A stretch of 64,000 nt of DNA, from assembly GCA_029287455.1 (NCBI GenBank), contig JARFRB010000032.1:1-64000 (forward strand). Direction: 5' to 3'. The notes under the pieces are model-generated. The model had not been told where the DNA came from. It did not search any database and saw only the letters and a list, made by a program, of their open reading frames with translations. Within the stretch, counting starts at the first letter, position 1. Every line of letters starts with the position of its first letter. A program made the position numbers and the translations under genes. Below, in pieces: positions 1 to 8,321 of this stretch. The stretch is from Pelagibius litoralis. GTDB taxonomy: Bacteria > Pseudomonadota > Alphaproteobacteria > Kiloniellales > DSM-21159.

Positions 1-142
1 GGGTAGAGACGTTCTCGTGCTCGATGCAGAGCCGATCGCCAGCGGGCGTGGCGTCGCGCATCTTGGTCACGCCCCGCATGTGATAGCCCGCCGGACGGCC
101 GTCCGGAAAGGTCACCTTCACCTTGCCCCGGGCCGCGAGCAC
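1..142 (-). CDS. possible truncated ORF at window edge, unknown product
   Basis: Reading leftwards from a GTG at 142, the minus strand stays open to the window edge and has strongly GC-biased third codon positions, as in the clear genes nearby. The deduced peptide starts VLAARGKVKVTFPDGRPAGY and continues with a HMRGVTKMRDATPAG segment. I do not recognise the family. The frame is also open upstream of the GTG, antisense to the next gene's start, so the true start is unknown and no Shine-Dalgarno sequence is visible. It could be the beginning of a longer gene lying outside the window, or a chance open frame. Confidence 0.3.
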   Translation of the reverse strand, partial: MLAARGKVKVTFPDGRPAGYHMRGVTKMRDATPAGDRLCIEHENVST

Positions 143-226
143 CTTGGGGGGAGGCGGTGGAGCCTTGCCTTGGCCACGGCCACGGAGGCCTAGCCCCCCG
201 ACCGCCCCGCATCCGCCCTTTCCCCA

Positions 227-658
227 GTGCTTGCGATGGTAATTACCCTGGGGATTGCCCTGGGGATCACAATGGGGCTCGCGAAGCCCGCGCTTTCCCA
301 GGAGTCGGGTGATGCAGCGGCAATCCGGGGCGTGATCGAGCAACAGTTGGGTGCCTTCCGGGCCGACGACAGCGGGCTCGCCTATTCTTTCGCCTCGCCC
401 ATGATCCAGCGCAAGTTCGGCAGCGCGGAGAATTTCATGCGCATGGTCCAGACCGGCTATCCCGCCGTCTACCGGCCCCGGGAGGTGGAGTTCCGCGAGC
501 TTGCCCTGCGCGGCACCGGCGTGCCGGTGCAAGAAGTGCTGTTCGTCGGGCAGGACGGGACGGCCCGGCTCGCCTACTACGTCATGCAGCGTCAGCCGGA
601 CGGAAGCTGGAAAATCAACGGCGTCTACCTGGTGGACGCGGCGCAATCCATGACCTGA
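227..658 (+). CDS. DUF4864 domain-containing secreted protein
   Basis: The 143-residue product has a hydrophobic N-terminal segment (about residues 4-24) ending in a likely signal peptidase site near ALSQ, followed by a compact domain of about 110 residues. The domain carries the pattern of the DUF4864 family: an early helix with VIEQQLGAFRADD, the FASPMIQ segment, and a C-terminal YYVMQRQPDGSWKINGVYL strand that resembles NTF2-like folds. A periplasmic location is inferred; the molecular function is not known. The frame opens with GTG at 227; an ATG nine bases downstream (236) is an equally possible start. It is a single-gene unit, with no operon partner visible. Confidence 0.75.
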   Translation: MLAMVITLGIALGITMGLAKPALSQESGDAAAIRGVIEQQLGAFRADDSGLAYSFASPMIQRKFGSAENFMRMVQTGYPAVYRPREVEFRELALRGTGVPVQEVLFVGQDGTARLAYYVMQRQPDGSWKINGVYLVDAAQSMT

Positions 659-738
659 GCGGGGTTCGCGGCTAGCGCGGCCGCCGCGCCATCTTGTACC
701 GTCACCGCGAGTCGAAGCTATAGCAATCGACCTTCTCG

Positions 739-836
739 GTCATTGCGAGGCGAAGCCGTGGCAATCCAGGGTTTGTTGGTTTGGGCGACAAGGAAACCAA
801 ACACCTCTGGATTGCCACGCCTTCGCCTCGCAATGA
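739..836. repeat. imperfect palindromic intergenic repeat (REP/MITE-like)
   Basis: Within the 314-base gap 659-972 lie two roughly 31-base arms, 739-769 and about 807-837, that are reverse complements with one mismatch (core CATTGCGAGGCGAAGC). They are separated by a 37-base loop. A partial third copy of the outer end (TTCGGCTCGCAATGACG) follows at about 850-866, and the bases around 735-750 repeat the same end. Short palindromes with this type of sequence are known as dispersed repeats in many proteobacteria. No ORF or transposase is present in the gap; the rest of it shows nothing I can interpret. Confidence 0.8.
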
Positions 837-972
837 CGGGAAAGAAAGCTTCGGCTCGCAATGACGCAAGGAAGCGCCTTGGAGCGACCCCCCTGCTGCA
901 CCATCCGCCGTTGCCCGGCGTCAGCGCTTTCGCTTTAATCCGGCGACACAGCCCAGCCGGAGACACGTCCTC

Positions 973-1461
973 ATGTCCGATACCAGCGCCATCGCCAAGA
1001 CCTTTCCCGTCTCCTGGTGGGAGCTTCACCGCGATGCCAAGGCCCTGGCCTGGCGGCTGATCAGCGAGGGGCCGTTCAAGGGCATCGTGGCGATCACCCG
1101 GGGCGGCCTGGTGCCCGCCGCCATCATCGCACGGGAACTGGACCTTCGGCTGATCGACACGGTTTGCATCGCCAGCTACGACGACATGGAGCAAGGCAAT
1201 CTCGCTGTGCTGAAAAGCGTCGAGGGCAACGGCGAGGGATATCTCATCGTCGACGACCTGGTAGATACCGGCAAGACCGCCCGGGCCGTGCGCGAGATGC
1301 TGCCCGAGGCGCATTTCGCCACGATCTACGCCAAGCCCGCCGGCCGGCCGCTGGTGGACAGCTTTATCACCGAGGTTTCCCAGGACACCTGGATCCTCTT
1401 TCCCTGGGATACCGAGATGCAGGCCGTGCCCCCTCTCGCCCGGGGCCACCACCGCGCCTGA
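973..1461 (+). CDS. gpt: xanthine (xanthine-guanine) phosphoribosyltransferase
   Basis: A type I phosphoribosyltransferase of 162 residues, the usual length for Gpt. It transfers the phosphoribosyl group of PRPP to xanthine or guanine in purine salvage in the cytoplasm. The PRPP-binding loop VDDLVDTGK lies at residues 93-101, preceded by the [13 protein letters not shown] strand-loop (about 37-49) that binds pyrophosphate, and the C-terminal FPWD segment that closes the purine site is present. The ATG at 973 is preceded by no strong Shine-Dalgarno sequence. It stands alone, converging on ftsY, whose stop lies 22 bases beyond. Confidence 0.92.
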   Translation: MSDTSAIAKTFPVSWWELHRDAKALAWRLISEGPFKGIVAITRGGLVPAAIIARELDLRLIDTVCIASYDDMEQGNLAVLKSVEGNGEGYLIVDDLVDTGKTARAVREMLPEAHFATIYAKPAGRPLVDSFITEVSQDTWILFPWDTEMQAVPPLARGHHRA

Positions 1462-1483
1462 CCGGCCGGCGCCGTCCCGACCT

Positions 1484-2422
1484 TCAGATATCCAGCAGGC
1501 CGCGCGCGAAGGCCTGGGCCTCGAAGGGCCTAAGGTCGCTTGCCCCCTCGCCCACACCCACCGCGTGGACCGGCAGGCCGTAAGCTTCGGCCAGGGCGAC
1601 AAGCACGCCGCCGCGCGCCGAGCCGTCCAGCTTGGTGACCACCAGGCCGGTGACGTTGATCAGATCCTTGAAGGTACCGACCTGCTGCAGCGCGTTCTGC
1701 CCGGTGGTGGCGTCGAGCACCAGGATCACGTCGTGGGGCGCTGTCTCGTCCTGCTTCTTCAGCACGCGGACGATCTTCTGAAGCTCCGCCATTAGGTTAT
1801 CTTTATTATGCAGGCGCCCGGCCGTGTCTATCAGCAGCAGGTCCACGCCCTCCTTGCGCGCCCGCTCCAGGGCGTCGAAGGCTAGGCCCGCGGCGTCGGC
1901 GCCGCTGTCCCGCGCCACCACGGGACAGCCCGTGCGATCCCCCCAGATCTGTAACTGCTCGATGGCGGCCGCGCGGAAGGTATCCCCGGCGGCCAGCATC
2001 ACCGAGCGCCCCGCGTCCGCATGGAGCTTGGCGAGCTTGCCGATGGTGGTGGTCTTGCCGGTTCCGTTCACGCCGACCACGAGCACCACGTGGGGCTTGC
2101 GCGCCGGATCGGGCTCGAGCGGTTGGGCCACCGGCTCCAGGATACCGGCGATATCGTCGGCCAGGGCCGCGCGCACCTCTTCTGGCGCCACCTCCTTTTC
2201 GAAGCGGGTCTTGGCGAGATTGGCGCTGAGCTTGGCCGACGTCTTGACCCCCAGGTCGGCGGAGATCAGCAGCTCTTCCAACTCCTCGAGCGCGGCATCG
2301 TCCAGCCGGCGCTTGGTGAAGATACCGCTAATCCCGTCGCTGAGCTTGCTGGACGAGCGGGTCAAGCCCGCCTTCAGCCGCTGCAGCCAGGACTTCCGGC
2401 CCTCGGCGGCTTGGTCGCTCAC
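1484..2422 (-). CDS. ftsY: signal recognition particle receptor FtsY
   Basis: A SRP-type GTPase of 312 residues that docks ribosome-nascent chain-SRP complexes at the membrane. The N domain (about 1-105) is followed by the G domain with P-loop GVNGTGKT at 117-124, DTFRAAA at 147-153, DTAGR at 199-203, TKLD at 263-266 and the closing DLRPF at 296-300. The long acidic A domain of the E. coli protein is missing, as is usual in alphaproteobacteria. The GTG start at 2422 overlaps the mtaB stop by four bases (GTGA), which implies translational coupling. It is the last gene of dapF-mtaB-ftsY, and its partner Ffh is encoded divergently nearby. Confidence 0.97.
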   Translation of the reverse strand: MSDQAAEGRKSWLQRLKAGLTRSSSKLSDGISGIFTKRRLDDAALEELEELLISADLGVKTSAKLSANLAKTRFEKEVAPEEVRAALADDIAGILEPVAQPLEPDPARKPHVVLVVGVNGTGKTTTIGKLAKLHADAGRSVMLAAGDTFRAAAIEQLQIWGDRTGCPVVARDSGADAAGLAFDALERARKEGVDLLLIDTAGRLHNKDNLMAELQKIVRVLKKQDETAPHDVILVLDATTGQNALQQVGTFKDLINVTGLVVTKLDGSARGGVLVALAEAYGLPVHAVGVGEGASDLRPFEAQAFARGLLDI

Positions 2423-3723
2423 GGGCGCACCCCGTGCAGAGTGCCGTCGCTCAGCGCCACGAGGCGCAGGCTCGCAAGGCTTCCTTCCATTCCTTCGGCG
2501 CGCACCGGGGCGAAATGCTCGCTGCGCCCGAAGCCGGGCTTTTCGATCAGCACCTCGGCGATGCTACCCAGCCGGCCGTCGAGGAAGCGCCGCTCGGCCG
2601 CCTCTCCCGCCGCGCGCAGCCTCTGGGCCCGTTCTTTACGCACCGCCTTGTCTACCTGCGGCATGCGGGCCGCCGGGGTGCCTGGCCGCTCCGAATAGGG
2701 GAAGACGTGGAGGTAGGTCAGCCCCGCCTCCTCGACCAGCGACAGGCTGTTGGCGAACATGGCTTCGGTCTCGGTCGGAAAGCCCGCGATGATGTCGGCG
2801 CCAAAGACCACGTCCGGCCGTGCCGCGCGGGCACGCTCCGTCAAGGCCAGCACGTCGGCCCGCAGGTGCCGGCGCTTCATGCGCTTCAGGATCAAGTCGT
2901 CGCCTGCCTGCACGGAAAGATGCAGATGCGGCATGAAGCGCGGCTCCTCCGCCAGAAGGCGGAAGATGTCGCCGTCCAGTTCCACCGGATCGACCGAGGA
3001 CAGCCGCAGTCTCGGCAAGTCCGGCACCAGCGCAAGCAAGCGCCGCACGGTCTGCCCCAACGTGGGGCGACCCGGCAGGTCGGCGCCGTAGCTGGTGATG
3101 TCCACGCCGCTCAGCACCACCTCGCGCACGCCGTTCTCCACGAGCTGGCGCACCTGCTCGACGATCTCGCCCAGGGCAACCGAGCGGCTTGGCCCGCGCC
3201 CGAAGGGAATGATGCAGAAGGTGCAGCGGTGGTCGCAGCCCTGCTGCACCTCGATGAAGGCCCGGGTCTTGCCGGTGAAGCCCTGGATCAGGTGGCCCGC
3301 GGTCTCGCGCGCGCTCATGATGTCGTTGACCGCGACGCGGGCGCCGAGGTTCTGCGAATAGCTTGCAGGCGAGAGCTTCGCGAGGTTTCCCAGAACCTGG
3401 TCCACCTCCGGCATGGTGGCATAGCGCTCGGGATCGATCTGGGCAGCGCAGCCCGTCACCACGATCCGCGCCTCCGGCCGCTCCCGGCGGGCCTTACGGA
3501 TGGCCTGGCGCAACTGCCGCTCCGCCTCGGCCGTCACCGCGCAGGAGTTGAAGATCACCGTATCGGTCAGGCCCGCCTCGCCCGCCAGCCCGCGCATCAC
3601 CTCGGACTCATAAGCGTTGAGCCGGCAGCCGAAGGTCACCACCTCGGTTTGCCGTCCGCCTCCGGGCTTCGACTCTGGTTCGGGCCCCGCCATGGGCGCC
3701 GATCGGGTCACAATCGCGTTCAT
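2419..3723 (-). CDS. mtaB: tRNA t6A37 methylthiotransferase MtaB
   Basis: A 434-residue radical SAM methylthiotransferase that converts t6A37 to ms2t6A37 in tRNA. The N-terminal UPF0004 domain carries three cysteines for one 4Fe-4S cluster (C33, C61, C92). The radical SAM cluster motif GCDHRCTFC places C163, C167 and C170. A short C-terminal TRAM-like region (from about 375) follows. The segment VVTFGCRLNAYESE is typical of the MtaB rather than the MiaB or RimO branch. It lies 27 bases behind dapF and overlaps ftsY by four bases, an arrangement conserved in alphaproteobacteria. The first of two N-terminal Met codons was chosen; the second is at residue 11. Confidence 0.94.
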   Translation of the reverse strand: MNAIVTRSAPMAGPEPESKPGGGRQTEVVTFGCRLNAYESEVMRGLAGEAGLTDTVIFNSCAVTAEAERQLRQAIRKARRERPEARIVVTGCAAQIDPERYATMPEVDQVLGNLAKLSPASYSQNLGARVAVNDIMSARETAGHLIQGFTGKTRAFIEVQQGCDHRCTFCIIPFGRGPSRSVALGEIVEQVRQLVENGVREVVLSGVDITSYGADLPGRPTLGQTVRRLLALVPDLPRLRLSSVDPVELDGDIFRLLAEEPRFMPHLHLSVQAGDDLILKRMKRRHLRADVLALTERARAARPDVVFGADIIAGFPTETEAMFANSLSLVEEAGLTYLHVFPYSERPGTPAARMPQVDKAVRKERAQRLRAAGEAAERRFLDGRLGSIAEVLIEKPGFGRSEHFAPVRAEGMEGSLASLRLVALSDGTLHGVRP

Positions 3724-3750
3724 CGTGTGGTTATAAGCGGCCTGGCGCCC

Positions 3751-4596
3751 CTACAGCAACGCCGGATCGAGGCTGCCGACAAAGCTGGTGGCCACCGGGC
3801 CAGTCATGATCACGTGGCCGTCCGCCTCGCGCCAAGTGATGGTGAGTTCCCCGCCCGGTTGCCCGACAACGACCCGCCGGTCGGTCAGGCCCCGGCGCAT
3901 GGCGGCCAGCGCCGCGGCACATCCGCCGCTGCCGCTGGCTTGCGTCAAGCCCGCCCCGCGCTCCCAAATGCGATGGCGGATACGGTCGCGGGCGAGCACT
4001 TGAACCACCTGCACATTGGTCCGCTGGGGAAAGAGCGGATCGTGCTCGATCGCCAGCCCCAAGGCGGGCAGATCCACCGTATCCGCGTCCTCCACGAAGA
4101 AGACGACGTGGGGATTGCCCATGGACAAGGCCACCGGATCCGCGAGCGGCCCATGCCGGAAATCCAGGTGCAAGGTGTCCATCTCCCGCGCCAAGGGCAC
4201 CGCGTCCCAGGCGAAACGCGGCGGCCCCATATCCACCTCGACGGCTCCGCCCTCGGCCGCGCGGGCCTCCAACAGGCCGCCCAGCGTCTCGATGGCGAGT
4301 GCGGCCTTGCCCTGCTCCGCTTTGCCCTGTTCCGCCAGCACGAGCGAGGCGACGCAGCGGGTGCCGTTGCCGCAGGCCTCCGCCTCGCTGCCGTCGGAAT
4401 TGAAGAAGCGCAAAGCCAGATCGCCGCCGTCGCGCGCCGGCTCCAGCACGATCACCTGGTCGCAGCCCACCCCCCAGCGCCGGTCGGCGATCCGCGCCGC
4501 CCGGGCCGCGTCCAGGTCAAAGGGCTCGCTTCGCGCATCCACCACCACGAAGTCGTTGCCCAGGCCATGCATCTTGCGAAACGGGCGCGCGTTCAT
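3751..4596 (-). CDS. dapF: diaminopimelate epimerase
   Basis: Interconverts LL- and meso-diaminopimelate for lysine and peptidoglycan synthesis. The 281-residue protein shows both pseudo-symmetric halves with the catalytic cysteine pair: C75 in ACGNGTR and C226 in GSGGCAAA. The N terminus KMHGLGNDFVVVD is the family signature. There is no purine-rich ribosome binding site in front of the ATG, and a promoter-like pair is placed so that transcription would begin at the A of the start codon (see separate entry), so the message may be leaderless. It heads the dapF-mtaB-ftsY unit. Confidence 0.96.
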   Translation of the reverse strand: MNARPFRKMHGLGNDFVVVDARSEPFDLDAARAARIADRRWGVGCDQVIVLEPARDGGDLALRFFNSDGSEAEACGNGTRCVASLVLAEQGKAEQGKAALAIETLGGLLEARAAEGGAVEVDMGPPRFAWDAVPLAREMDTLHLDFRHGPLADPVALSMGNPHVVFFVEDADTVDLPALGLAIEHDPLFPQRTNVQVVQVLARDRIRHRIWERGAGLTQASGSGGCAAALAAMRRGLTDRRVVVGQPGGELTITWREADGHVIMTGPVATSFVGSLDPALL

Positions 4597-4602
4597 GGGA
4601 GG

Positions 4603-4632
4603 GATATAGGCGCGCGGGAGGCGGGATGTCTA
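4603..4632 (-). promoter_or_regulatory. predicted dapF promoter (leaderless transcript)
   Basis: On the minus strand a TAGACA hexamer (4627-4632) is followed after 18 bases by TATATC (4603-4608). Five of six and four of six positions match the sigma-70 type consensus. A -10 element ending at 4603 predicts the first transcribed base at or next to 4596, which is the A of the dapF ATG. No experimental support is available. Confidence 0.45.
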
Positions 4633-4663
4633 GCCGCACCTCCCCCCCCGGCGCCCCCCGCCC

Positions 4664-4692
4664 TTGACCCCCGCCGTCAACGCGCCTATCTT
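4664..4692 (+). promoter_or_regulatory. predicted ffh promoter
   Basis: TTGACC (4664-4669), a 17-base spacer and TATCTT (4687-4692) form a good sigma-70 type promoter pointing towards ffh. The predicted start near 4699 leaves a leader of about 130 bases before the ffh ATG. Its -35 element lies 31 bases from that of the divergent dapF promoter. Confidence 0.5.
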
Positions 4693-4738
4693 CCGCGCCG
4701 TTCAGTCCAGGTGACCGTTTTCCGGTTCCGAGGAGCCA

Positions 4739-4774
4739 CGCCAGTCCGCGAGTGTCGCGCACTGGCGCGTTTTT
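4739..4774 (+). terminator. terminator-like hairpin inside the ffh leader
   Basis: CGCCAGT (4739-4745) pairs with ACTGGCG (4761-4767). Inside this, CGCGA (4747-4751) pairs with TCGCG (4755-4759) around a GTG loop, with one C/C mismatch between the two helices. The stem is followed by a T5 run at 4770-4774 and, after CG, by four more T. It has the form of an intrinsic terminator but sits between the predicted ffh promoter and the ffh start, so it may act as an attenuator or end a short leader RNA. Confidence 0.6.
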
Positions 4775-4830
4775 CGTTTTCCGAAGAAGGGGCGCTGGGC
4801 GCTGCGAAGCCAAGGAAACCGTTAGGCCTG

Positions 4831-6279
4831 ATGTTCGACTCCCTGCAATCCCGCCTGTCCGAGGTCTTCGGCAAGCTGACACGCCGTGGCGCGCTGTCGG
4901 AGGCCGACGTCAACGAGGCCTTGCGCGAGGTGCGCGTCGCCTTGTTGGAGGCGGACGTTGCCCTGCCGGTGGTCAAGGACTTCGTCGACGGCGTGCGGGA
5001 AAAGGCTGTCGGACAGGAGGTCCTGCGCTCGGTCACCCCGGGCCAGATGGTGGTCAAGATCGTCAACGACCGCCTGGTGGAGATGTTGGGCGGCACGCCG
5101 GGCGAGACCCAGGCGCCGGATATCGGCCAGACGGCGGCGATCCTGGACCTGGCGGCCACACCGCCGGTCCCGGTGATGCTGATCGGCTTGCAGGGCTCGG
5201 GCAAGACCACGACCTGCGCCAAGATCGCCAAGCGCCTCACCGAGCGCGAGAAGAAGAAAGTCATCATGGCCTCGCTGGACACCCGCCGCCCGGCGGCGCA
5301 GCGCCAGTTGGCCGTGCTGGGCGAGCAAACGGGCATCGCCACCCTGCCCATCGTCACCGGCGAGCCGCCGGTCGCCATCGCCAAGCGGGCCGTGACCACC
5401 GGCGCCTTGGAAGGCTACGACGTGGTGCTGCTGGACACCGCCGGGCGTCTGGCCATCGACCAGGAGCTGATGGCCGAGGTGGCGGCGGTGCGCGACGCGG
5501 TGAAGCCGCGCGAGAGCTTGCTGGTGGCCGACGCCATGACCGGCCAGGACGCGGTTGGCGTCGCCCAGGCCTTCCAGGATGGGGTCGGTGTCACCGGCAT
5601 CGTGCTGACCCGGGTGGACGGTGATGCGCGCGGGGGTGCGGCGCTTTCCATGCGCGCGGTCACCGGCCGGCCGATCAAGCTCTTGGGCACCGGCGAAAAG
5701 TTGGACGCGCTCGAGGCCTTCCACGCCGACCGCATCGCCAGCCGCATTCTGGGCATGGGCGACGTGGTCTCGCTCGTGGAAAAAGCCGCCGAAACCATCG
5801 AGCAGGAAGACGCCGAGAAGCTGCTCAAGAAGATGGAAAAGGGCCGCTTCGACATGAACGACATGGCTCAGCAGCTGCGCCAGCTCACCAAGATGGGCGG
5901 CCTGCAGCAGATGATGTCCCTGCTGCCCGGCGTGCCGAAGCTGCAGGATCAGCTCAAGAACAAGAAGATCGACGACACGATGGTAAAGCGCCAGATCGCC
6001 ATCATCGAGTCCATGACCGCCGCCGAGCGGGCGAAGCCGGAAATGATCAAGGCCTCGCGCCGGCAGCGGATTGCGCGCGGCTCCGGCACCTCGGTGCCGG
6101 AGGTGAACAAGCTGCTCAAGCAGCACATGGAAGCCGCCAAAATGATGAAGCGCATGCGCAAGCTGGGCAAAAAGGGCCTGATGCGCGGTGGCATGGGCGG
6201 AATGCTGCCCCCCGGTGGAATGGGTGGAGGCGGCATGGGCGGCGGAGGAATGGGGGGCGGCTTCGGCGGGATTCGCTAA
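4831..6279 (+). CDS. ffh: signal recognition particle protein Ffh (SRP54)
   Basis: The protein subunit of the SRP, which binds signal sequences through its M domain and docks with FtsY through its NG domain. The product has 482 residues: N domain (about 1-85), G domain with [21 protein letters not shown] and TRVDG motifs, and a methionine-rich M domain (from about 295) with the RNA-binding [14 protein letters not shown] segment. The C terminus is an unusually glycine/methionine-rich tail of repeated GGGM units. The frame is open far upstream, but the start is set at 4831 because the conserved N terminus [16 protein letters not shown] begins there, with AAGGAAA in front. First gene of ffh-rpsP-rimM-trmD-rplS. 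Confidence 0.97.
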   Translation: MFDSLQSRLSEVFGKLTRRGALSEADVNEALREVRVALLEADVALPVVKDFVDGVREKAVGQEVLRSVTPGQMVVKIVNDRLVEMLGGTPGETQAPDIGQTAAILDLAATPPVPVMLIGLQGSGKTTTCAKIAKRLTEREKKKVIMASLDTRRPAAQRQLAVLGEQTGIATLPIVTGEPPVAIAKRAVTTGALEGYDVVLLDTAGRLAIDQELMAEVAAVRDAVKPRESLLVADAMTGQDAVGVAQAFQDGVGVTGIVLTRVDGDARGGAALSMRAVTGRPIKLLGTGEKLDALEAFHADRIASRILGMGDVVSLVEKAAETIEQEDAEKLLKKMEKGRFDMNDMAQQLRQLTKMGGLQQMMSLLPGVPKLQDQLKNKKIDDTMVKRQIAIIESMTAAERAKPEMIKASRRQRIARGSGTSVPEVNKLLKQHMEAAKMMKRMRKLGKKGLMRGGMGGMLPPGGMGGGGMGGGGMGGGFGGIR

Positions 6280-6302
6280 GGCGGACCTTCCAATCGGCGC
6301 CC

Positions 6303-6341
6303 CACGAGGTCGTAACACGAGGTTGCAACACGAGAATGCCC
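6303..6341 (+). repeat. three imperfect 13-base tandem repeats in the ffh-rpsP gap
   Basis: Units starting at 6303, 6316 and 6329 share CACGAG; the first two read CACGAGGTCGTAA and CACGAGGTTGCAA, and the third is diverged (CACGAGAATGCCC). They are followed by a small CCCCGG/CCGGGG hairpin at about 6340-6356 and then the rpsP ribosome binding site. Confidence 0.6.
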
Positions 6342-6377
6342 CGGAAATGCCGGGGGACAGTTAGGAGTAAGACGGTA

Positions 6378-6893
6378 ATGGCTTTGAAGATTCGTTTGAC
6401 CCGAGGCGGCGCCAAGAAGCGTCCCTTCTATCACATCGTCGTGGCCGACGCCCGCAGCCCGCGCGACGGGCGGTTCATCGAGCGCGTGGGCAGCTACAAC
6501 CCCATGGTCGAGCGGGATCACCCGCAGCGCTTGAACCTCAACGAGGAGCGCATCAAGCACTGGCTGAGCGTCGGCGCGCAGCCGACCGACCGGGTGGCGC
6601 GCTTCCTGGGCGGCGCCGAGATCATCGCCATGCCGGCCATCCGCGAGCAGACCAAGAAGAGCAAGCCCAGGGCGAAGGCCCAGGAGCGCCTGCGCGAGGA
6701 AGAAGAGCGCAAGCGCGAAGCCGAGGAAGCGGAGACCGAAGCAAAGGCCGAAGCCGAAACGGCCGAGGCTGAAGCCCCCGCCGAGCCTGAGGCCGAAGCT
6801 GCCGAGCCCGAGGCTGAAGCCGCCGAGCCCGAGGCCGCGGAAGGCGCCGAGGCCGCACCCGCCGAGGAGGCCGAAGAGGCCGCAAAGGGCTAA
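6378..6893 (+). CDS. rpsP: 30S ribosomal protein S16 with long acidic tail
   Basis: The first 85 or so residues are a standard S16 ([20 protein letters not shown], then the [14 protein letters not shown] segment). The next 86 residues form a low-complexity charged tail, first Lys/Arg/Glu-rich and then built almost only from Glu, Ala and Pro, so the product is 171 residues against about 80-90 for the core family. Alphaproteobacterial S16 proteins often have extensions, but this one doubles the protein. An AGGAG at 6363-6367 sets the ATG at 6378 and excludes the upstream in-frame ATG at 6336. Assembly of the 30S subunit is the established role; the tail's role is unknown. Confidence 0.96.
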   Translation: MALKIRLTRGGAKKRPFYHIVVADARSPRDGRFIERVGSYNPMVERDHPQRLNLNEERIKHWLSVGAQPTDRVARFLGGAEIIAMPAIREQTKKSKPRAKAQERLREEEERKREAEEAETEAKAEAETAEAEAPAEPEAEAAEPEAEAAEPEAAEGAEAAPAEEAEEAAKG

Positions 6894-6926
6894 GCCCTCT
6901 CGCGACCCAGTGCCCGAGGTGCGTCC

Positions 6927-7457
6927 ATGGGCGAAAAGCGCGTCCTATTGGCAGCGATCACCGGCGCCCACGGCGTCAAGGGGCTCGTCAAGCTGAAGAG
7001 CTTCACCGAGCGGCCGGAGGACGTAGGTGCCTATGGTCCGCTATGCGACGAAGCGGGAGCCGTTTACCGGCTCTTGGTCAAGGGACGCGCCAAAGGCAGC
7101 CTTATCGCGCAAATCGAGGGGCTGGGCGACCGCGACGCAGCCGCGGCTCTCGCCGGGACGCGCCTCTACGTGGAGCGCGATGTCCTGCCCCGGCCAGAGG
7201 ACGAGGAGGAGTTCTATCACGTGGACCTGATCGGCTTGACGGTCGAGGATATCCAGGGCCACCCGATCGGCGAGGTCGCGGCGGTTGAGGACTATGGCGC
7301 GGGGCCGGTGCTGGAAGTGCGGCGCGAGAACGATCGACCGGTGCTTTTGCCCTTCACGCGGGCGGTGGTTCCGGTCGTTGATCTGGCCGGGGGGCGCCTG
7401 GTCGTTTCTCCGCCGGAGGAGGTCGATGCCACATCCGACGGCAAGCCGCCGTCCTAG
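6927..7457 (+). CDS. rimM: 16S rRNA processing protein RimM
   Basis: Ribosome maturation factor that binds S19 during 30S head assembly. The 176-residue protein has the N-terminal RimM beta-barrel starting [21 protein letters not shown] and a C-terminal PRC-barrel-like half with [14 protein letters not shown] and [14 protein letters not shown], the two family signatures. It sits between rpsP (33 bases upstream) and trmD (35 bases downstream) in the universally conserved order. Confidence 0.95.
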   Translation: MGEKRVLLAAITGAHGVKGLVKLKSFTERPEDVGAYGPLCDEAGAVYRLLVKGRAKGSLIAQIEGLGDRDAAAALAGTRLYVERDVLPRPEDEEEFYHVDLIGLTVEDIQGHPIGEVAAVEDYGAGPVLEVRRENDRPVLLPFTRAVVPVVDLAGGRLVVSPPEEVDATSDGKPPS

Positions 7458-7492
7458 CGGCGAATCGCTGTCTCAAGGGCTGGACAAGAGCG

Positions 7493-8272
7493 GTGGAAAA
7501 AGCCATAAAGCGCGACTTCGGGAAAAACGGCGCCAATGAGCCCGGCGGCAGTGCGCCGGAGCGCGTCTGGCGCGCAACGGTTCTGACGCTCTTCCCCGAG
7601 GCTTTTCCCGGCCCTCTTGGCCTAAGCCTGGCGGGAAAGGGATTGCAGCAGGGCCGCTGGTCCTTGGATACGGTGGATATCCGGGGATTCGCGCAAGATC
7701 GGCACCGGACGGTGGACGATGCACCGATCGGCGGCGGCCCGGGAATGGTTATGCGGCCCGATGTGACGGACCGCGCCTTGGCAAGCGTGGCGGCTTGCCC
7801 CGGTCGTCTGATCTACCTTAGCCCGCGCGGGCGGGTGCTCGATCAGGCGCTCGTTCGGGAGCTGGCGGCGGAAGGCGGTGTAAGGCTGCTCTGCGGCCGC
7901 TTCGAGGGCGTGGACCAGCGAGTGCTGGACGCACACCGGGTCGAGGAGGTCAGTGTCGGCGACTATGTCCTGTCAGGGGGCGAGACGGCGGCAATGGTCT
8001 TGTTGGACGCGGTGGTTCGAATCCTTCCTGGCATCATGGGCAACGAGGACAGCCCAGGCGAGGAGAGTTTCGAGGCGGGATTGTTGGAATACCCGCAGTA
8101 CACCCGGCCAGCCGTATGGCAAGACTGGGAAGTGCCGGAGGTGCTGCTTTCCGGCCACCATGAGCGGGTCCGGCAATGGCGCCTGGCCCGCGCGGAAGAG
8201 ATAACGAGGCAGCGGCGCCCTGACCTTTGGGCGCGCTACCTGGCGAGGCGCGGCGAGGGCCGCAAGGATTGA
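7493..8272 (+). CDS. trmD: tRNA (guanine37-N1)-methyltransferase
   Basis: SPOUT-class methyltransferase that makes m1G37 in tRNAs reading CNN codons and prevents +1 frameshifting. The domain begins at [18 protein letters not shown] (about residue 26) and shows the trefoil-knot SAM site with [22 protein letters not shown] and the [10 protein letters not shown] segment. The 259 residues are close to the usual length, with an N-terminal extension of about 20 residues. Only a GTG at 7493 is available at the 5' end before the domain, and its ribosome binding site is weak, so translation may be coupled to rimM. Confidence 0.95.
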   Translation: MEKAIKRDFGKNGANEPGGSAPERVWRATVLTLFPEAFPGPLGLSLAGKGLQQGRWSLDTVDIRGFAQDRHRTVDDAPIGGGPGMVMRPDVTDRALASVAACPGRLIYLSPRGRVLDQALVRELAAEGGVRLLCGRFEGVDQRVLDAHRVEEVSVGDYVLSGGETAAMVLLDAVVRILPGIMGNEDSPGEESFEAGLLEYPQYTRPAVWQDWEVPEVLLSGHHERVRQWRLARAEEITRQRRPDLWARYLARRGEGRKD

Positions 8273-8321
8273 ACCGGCCCCATGGTGGGGCTGACGAATT
8301 ACGGAACGAGGGTATCAGGCG

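Noticed and set aside
4699-4775. Possible 4.5S SRP RNA gene next to ffh
   Set aside because: The hairpin and T-tract are suggestive, but the conserved SRP domain IV internal-loop sequences (GGAAGCAGCC-type) are absent.
2434-4830. Possible 800-codon N-terminal extension of Ffh
   Set aside because: The frame is open but lies antisense to mtaB and dapF, and Ffh has its normal N terminus with a ribosome binding site at 4831.
4822-6318. Minus-strand open frame of 498 codons opposite ffh
   Set aside because: Composition (His/Leu/Gln-rich) and full overlap with a certain gene mark it as an antisense artefact.
8014-8024. GGTTCGAATCC, which resembles a tRNA T-loop
   Set aside because: It lies inside the conserved coding region of trmD and no acceptor, D or anticodon stems can be built around it.
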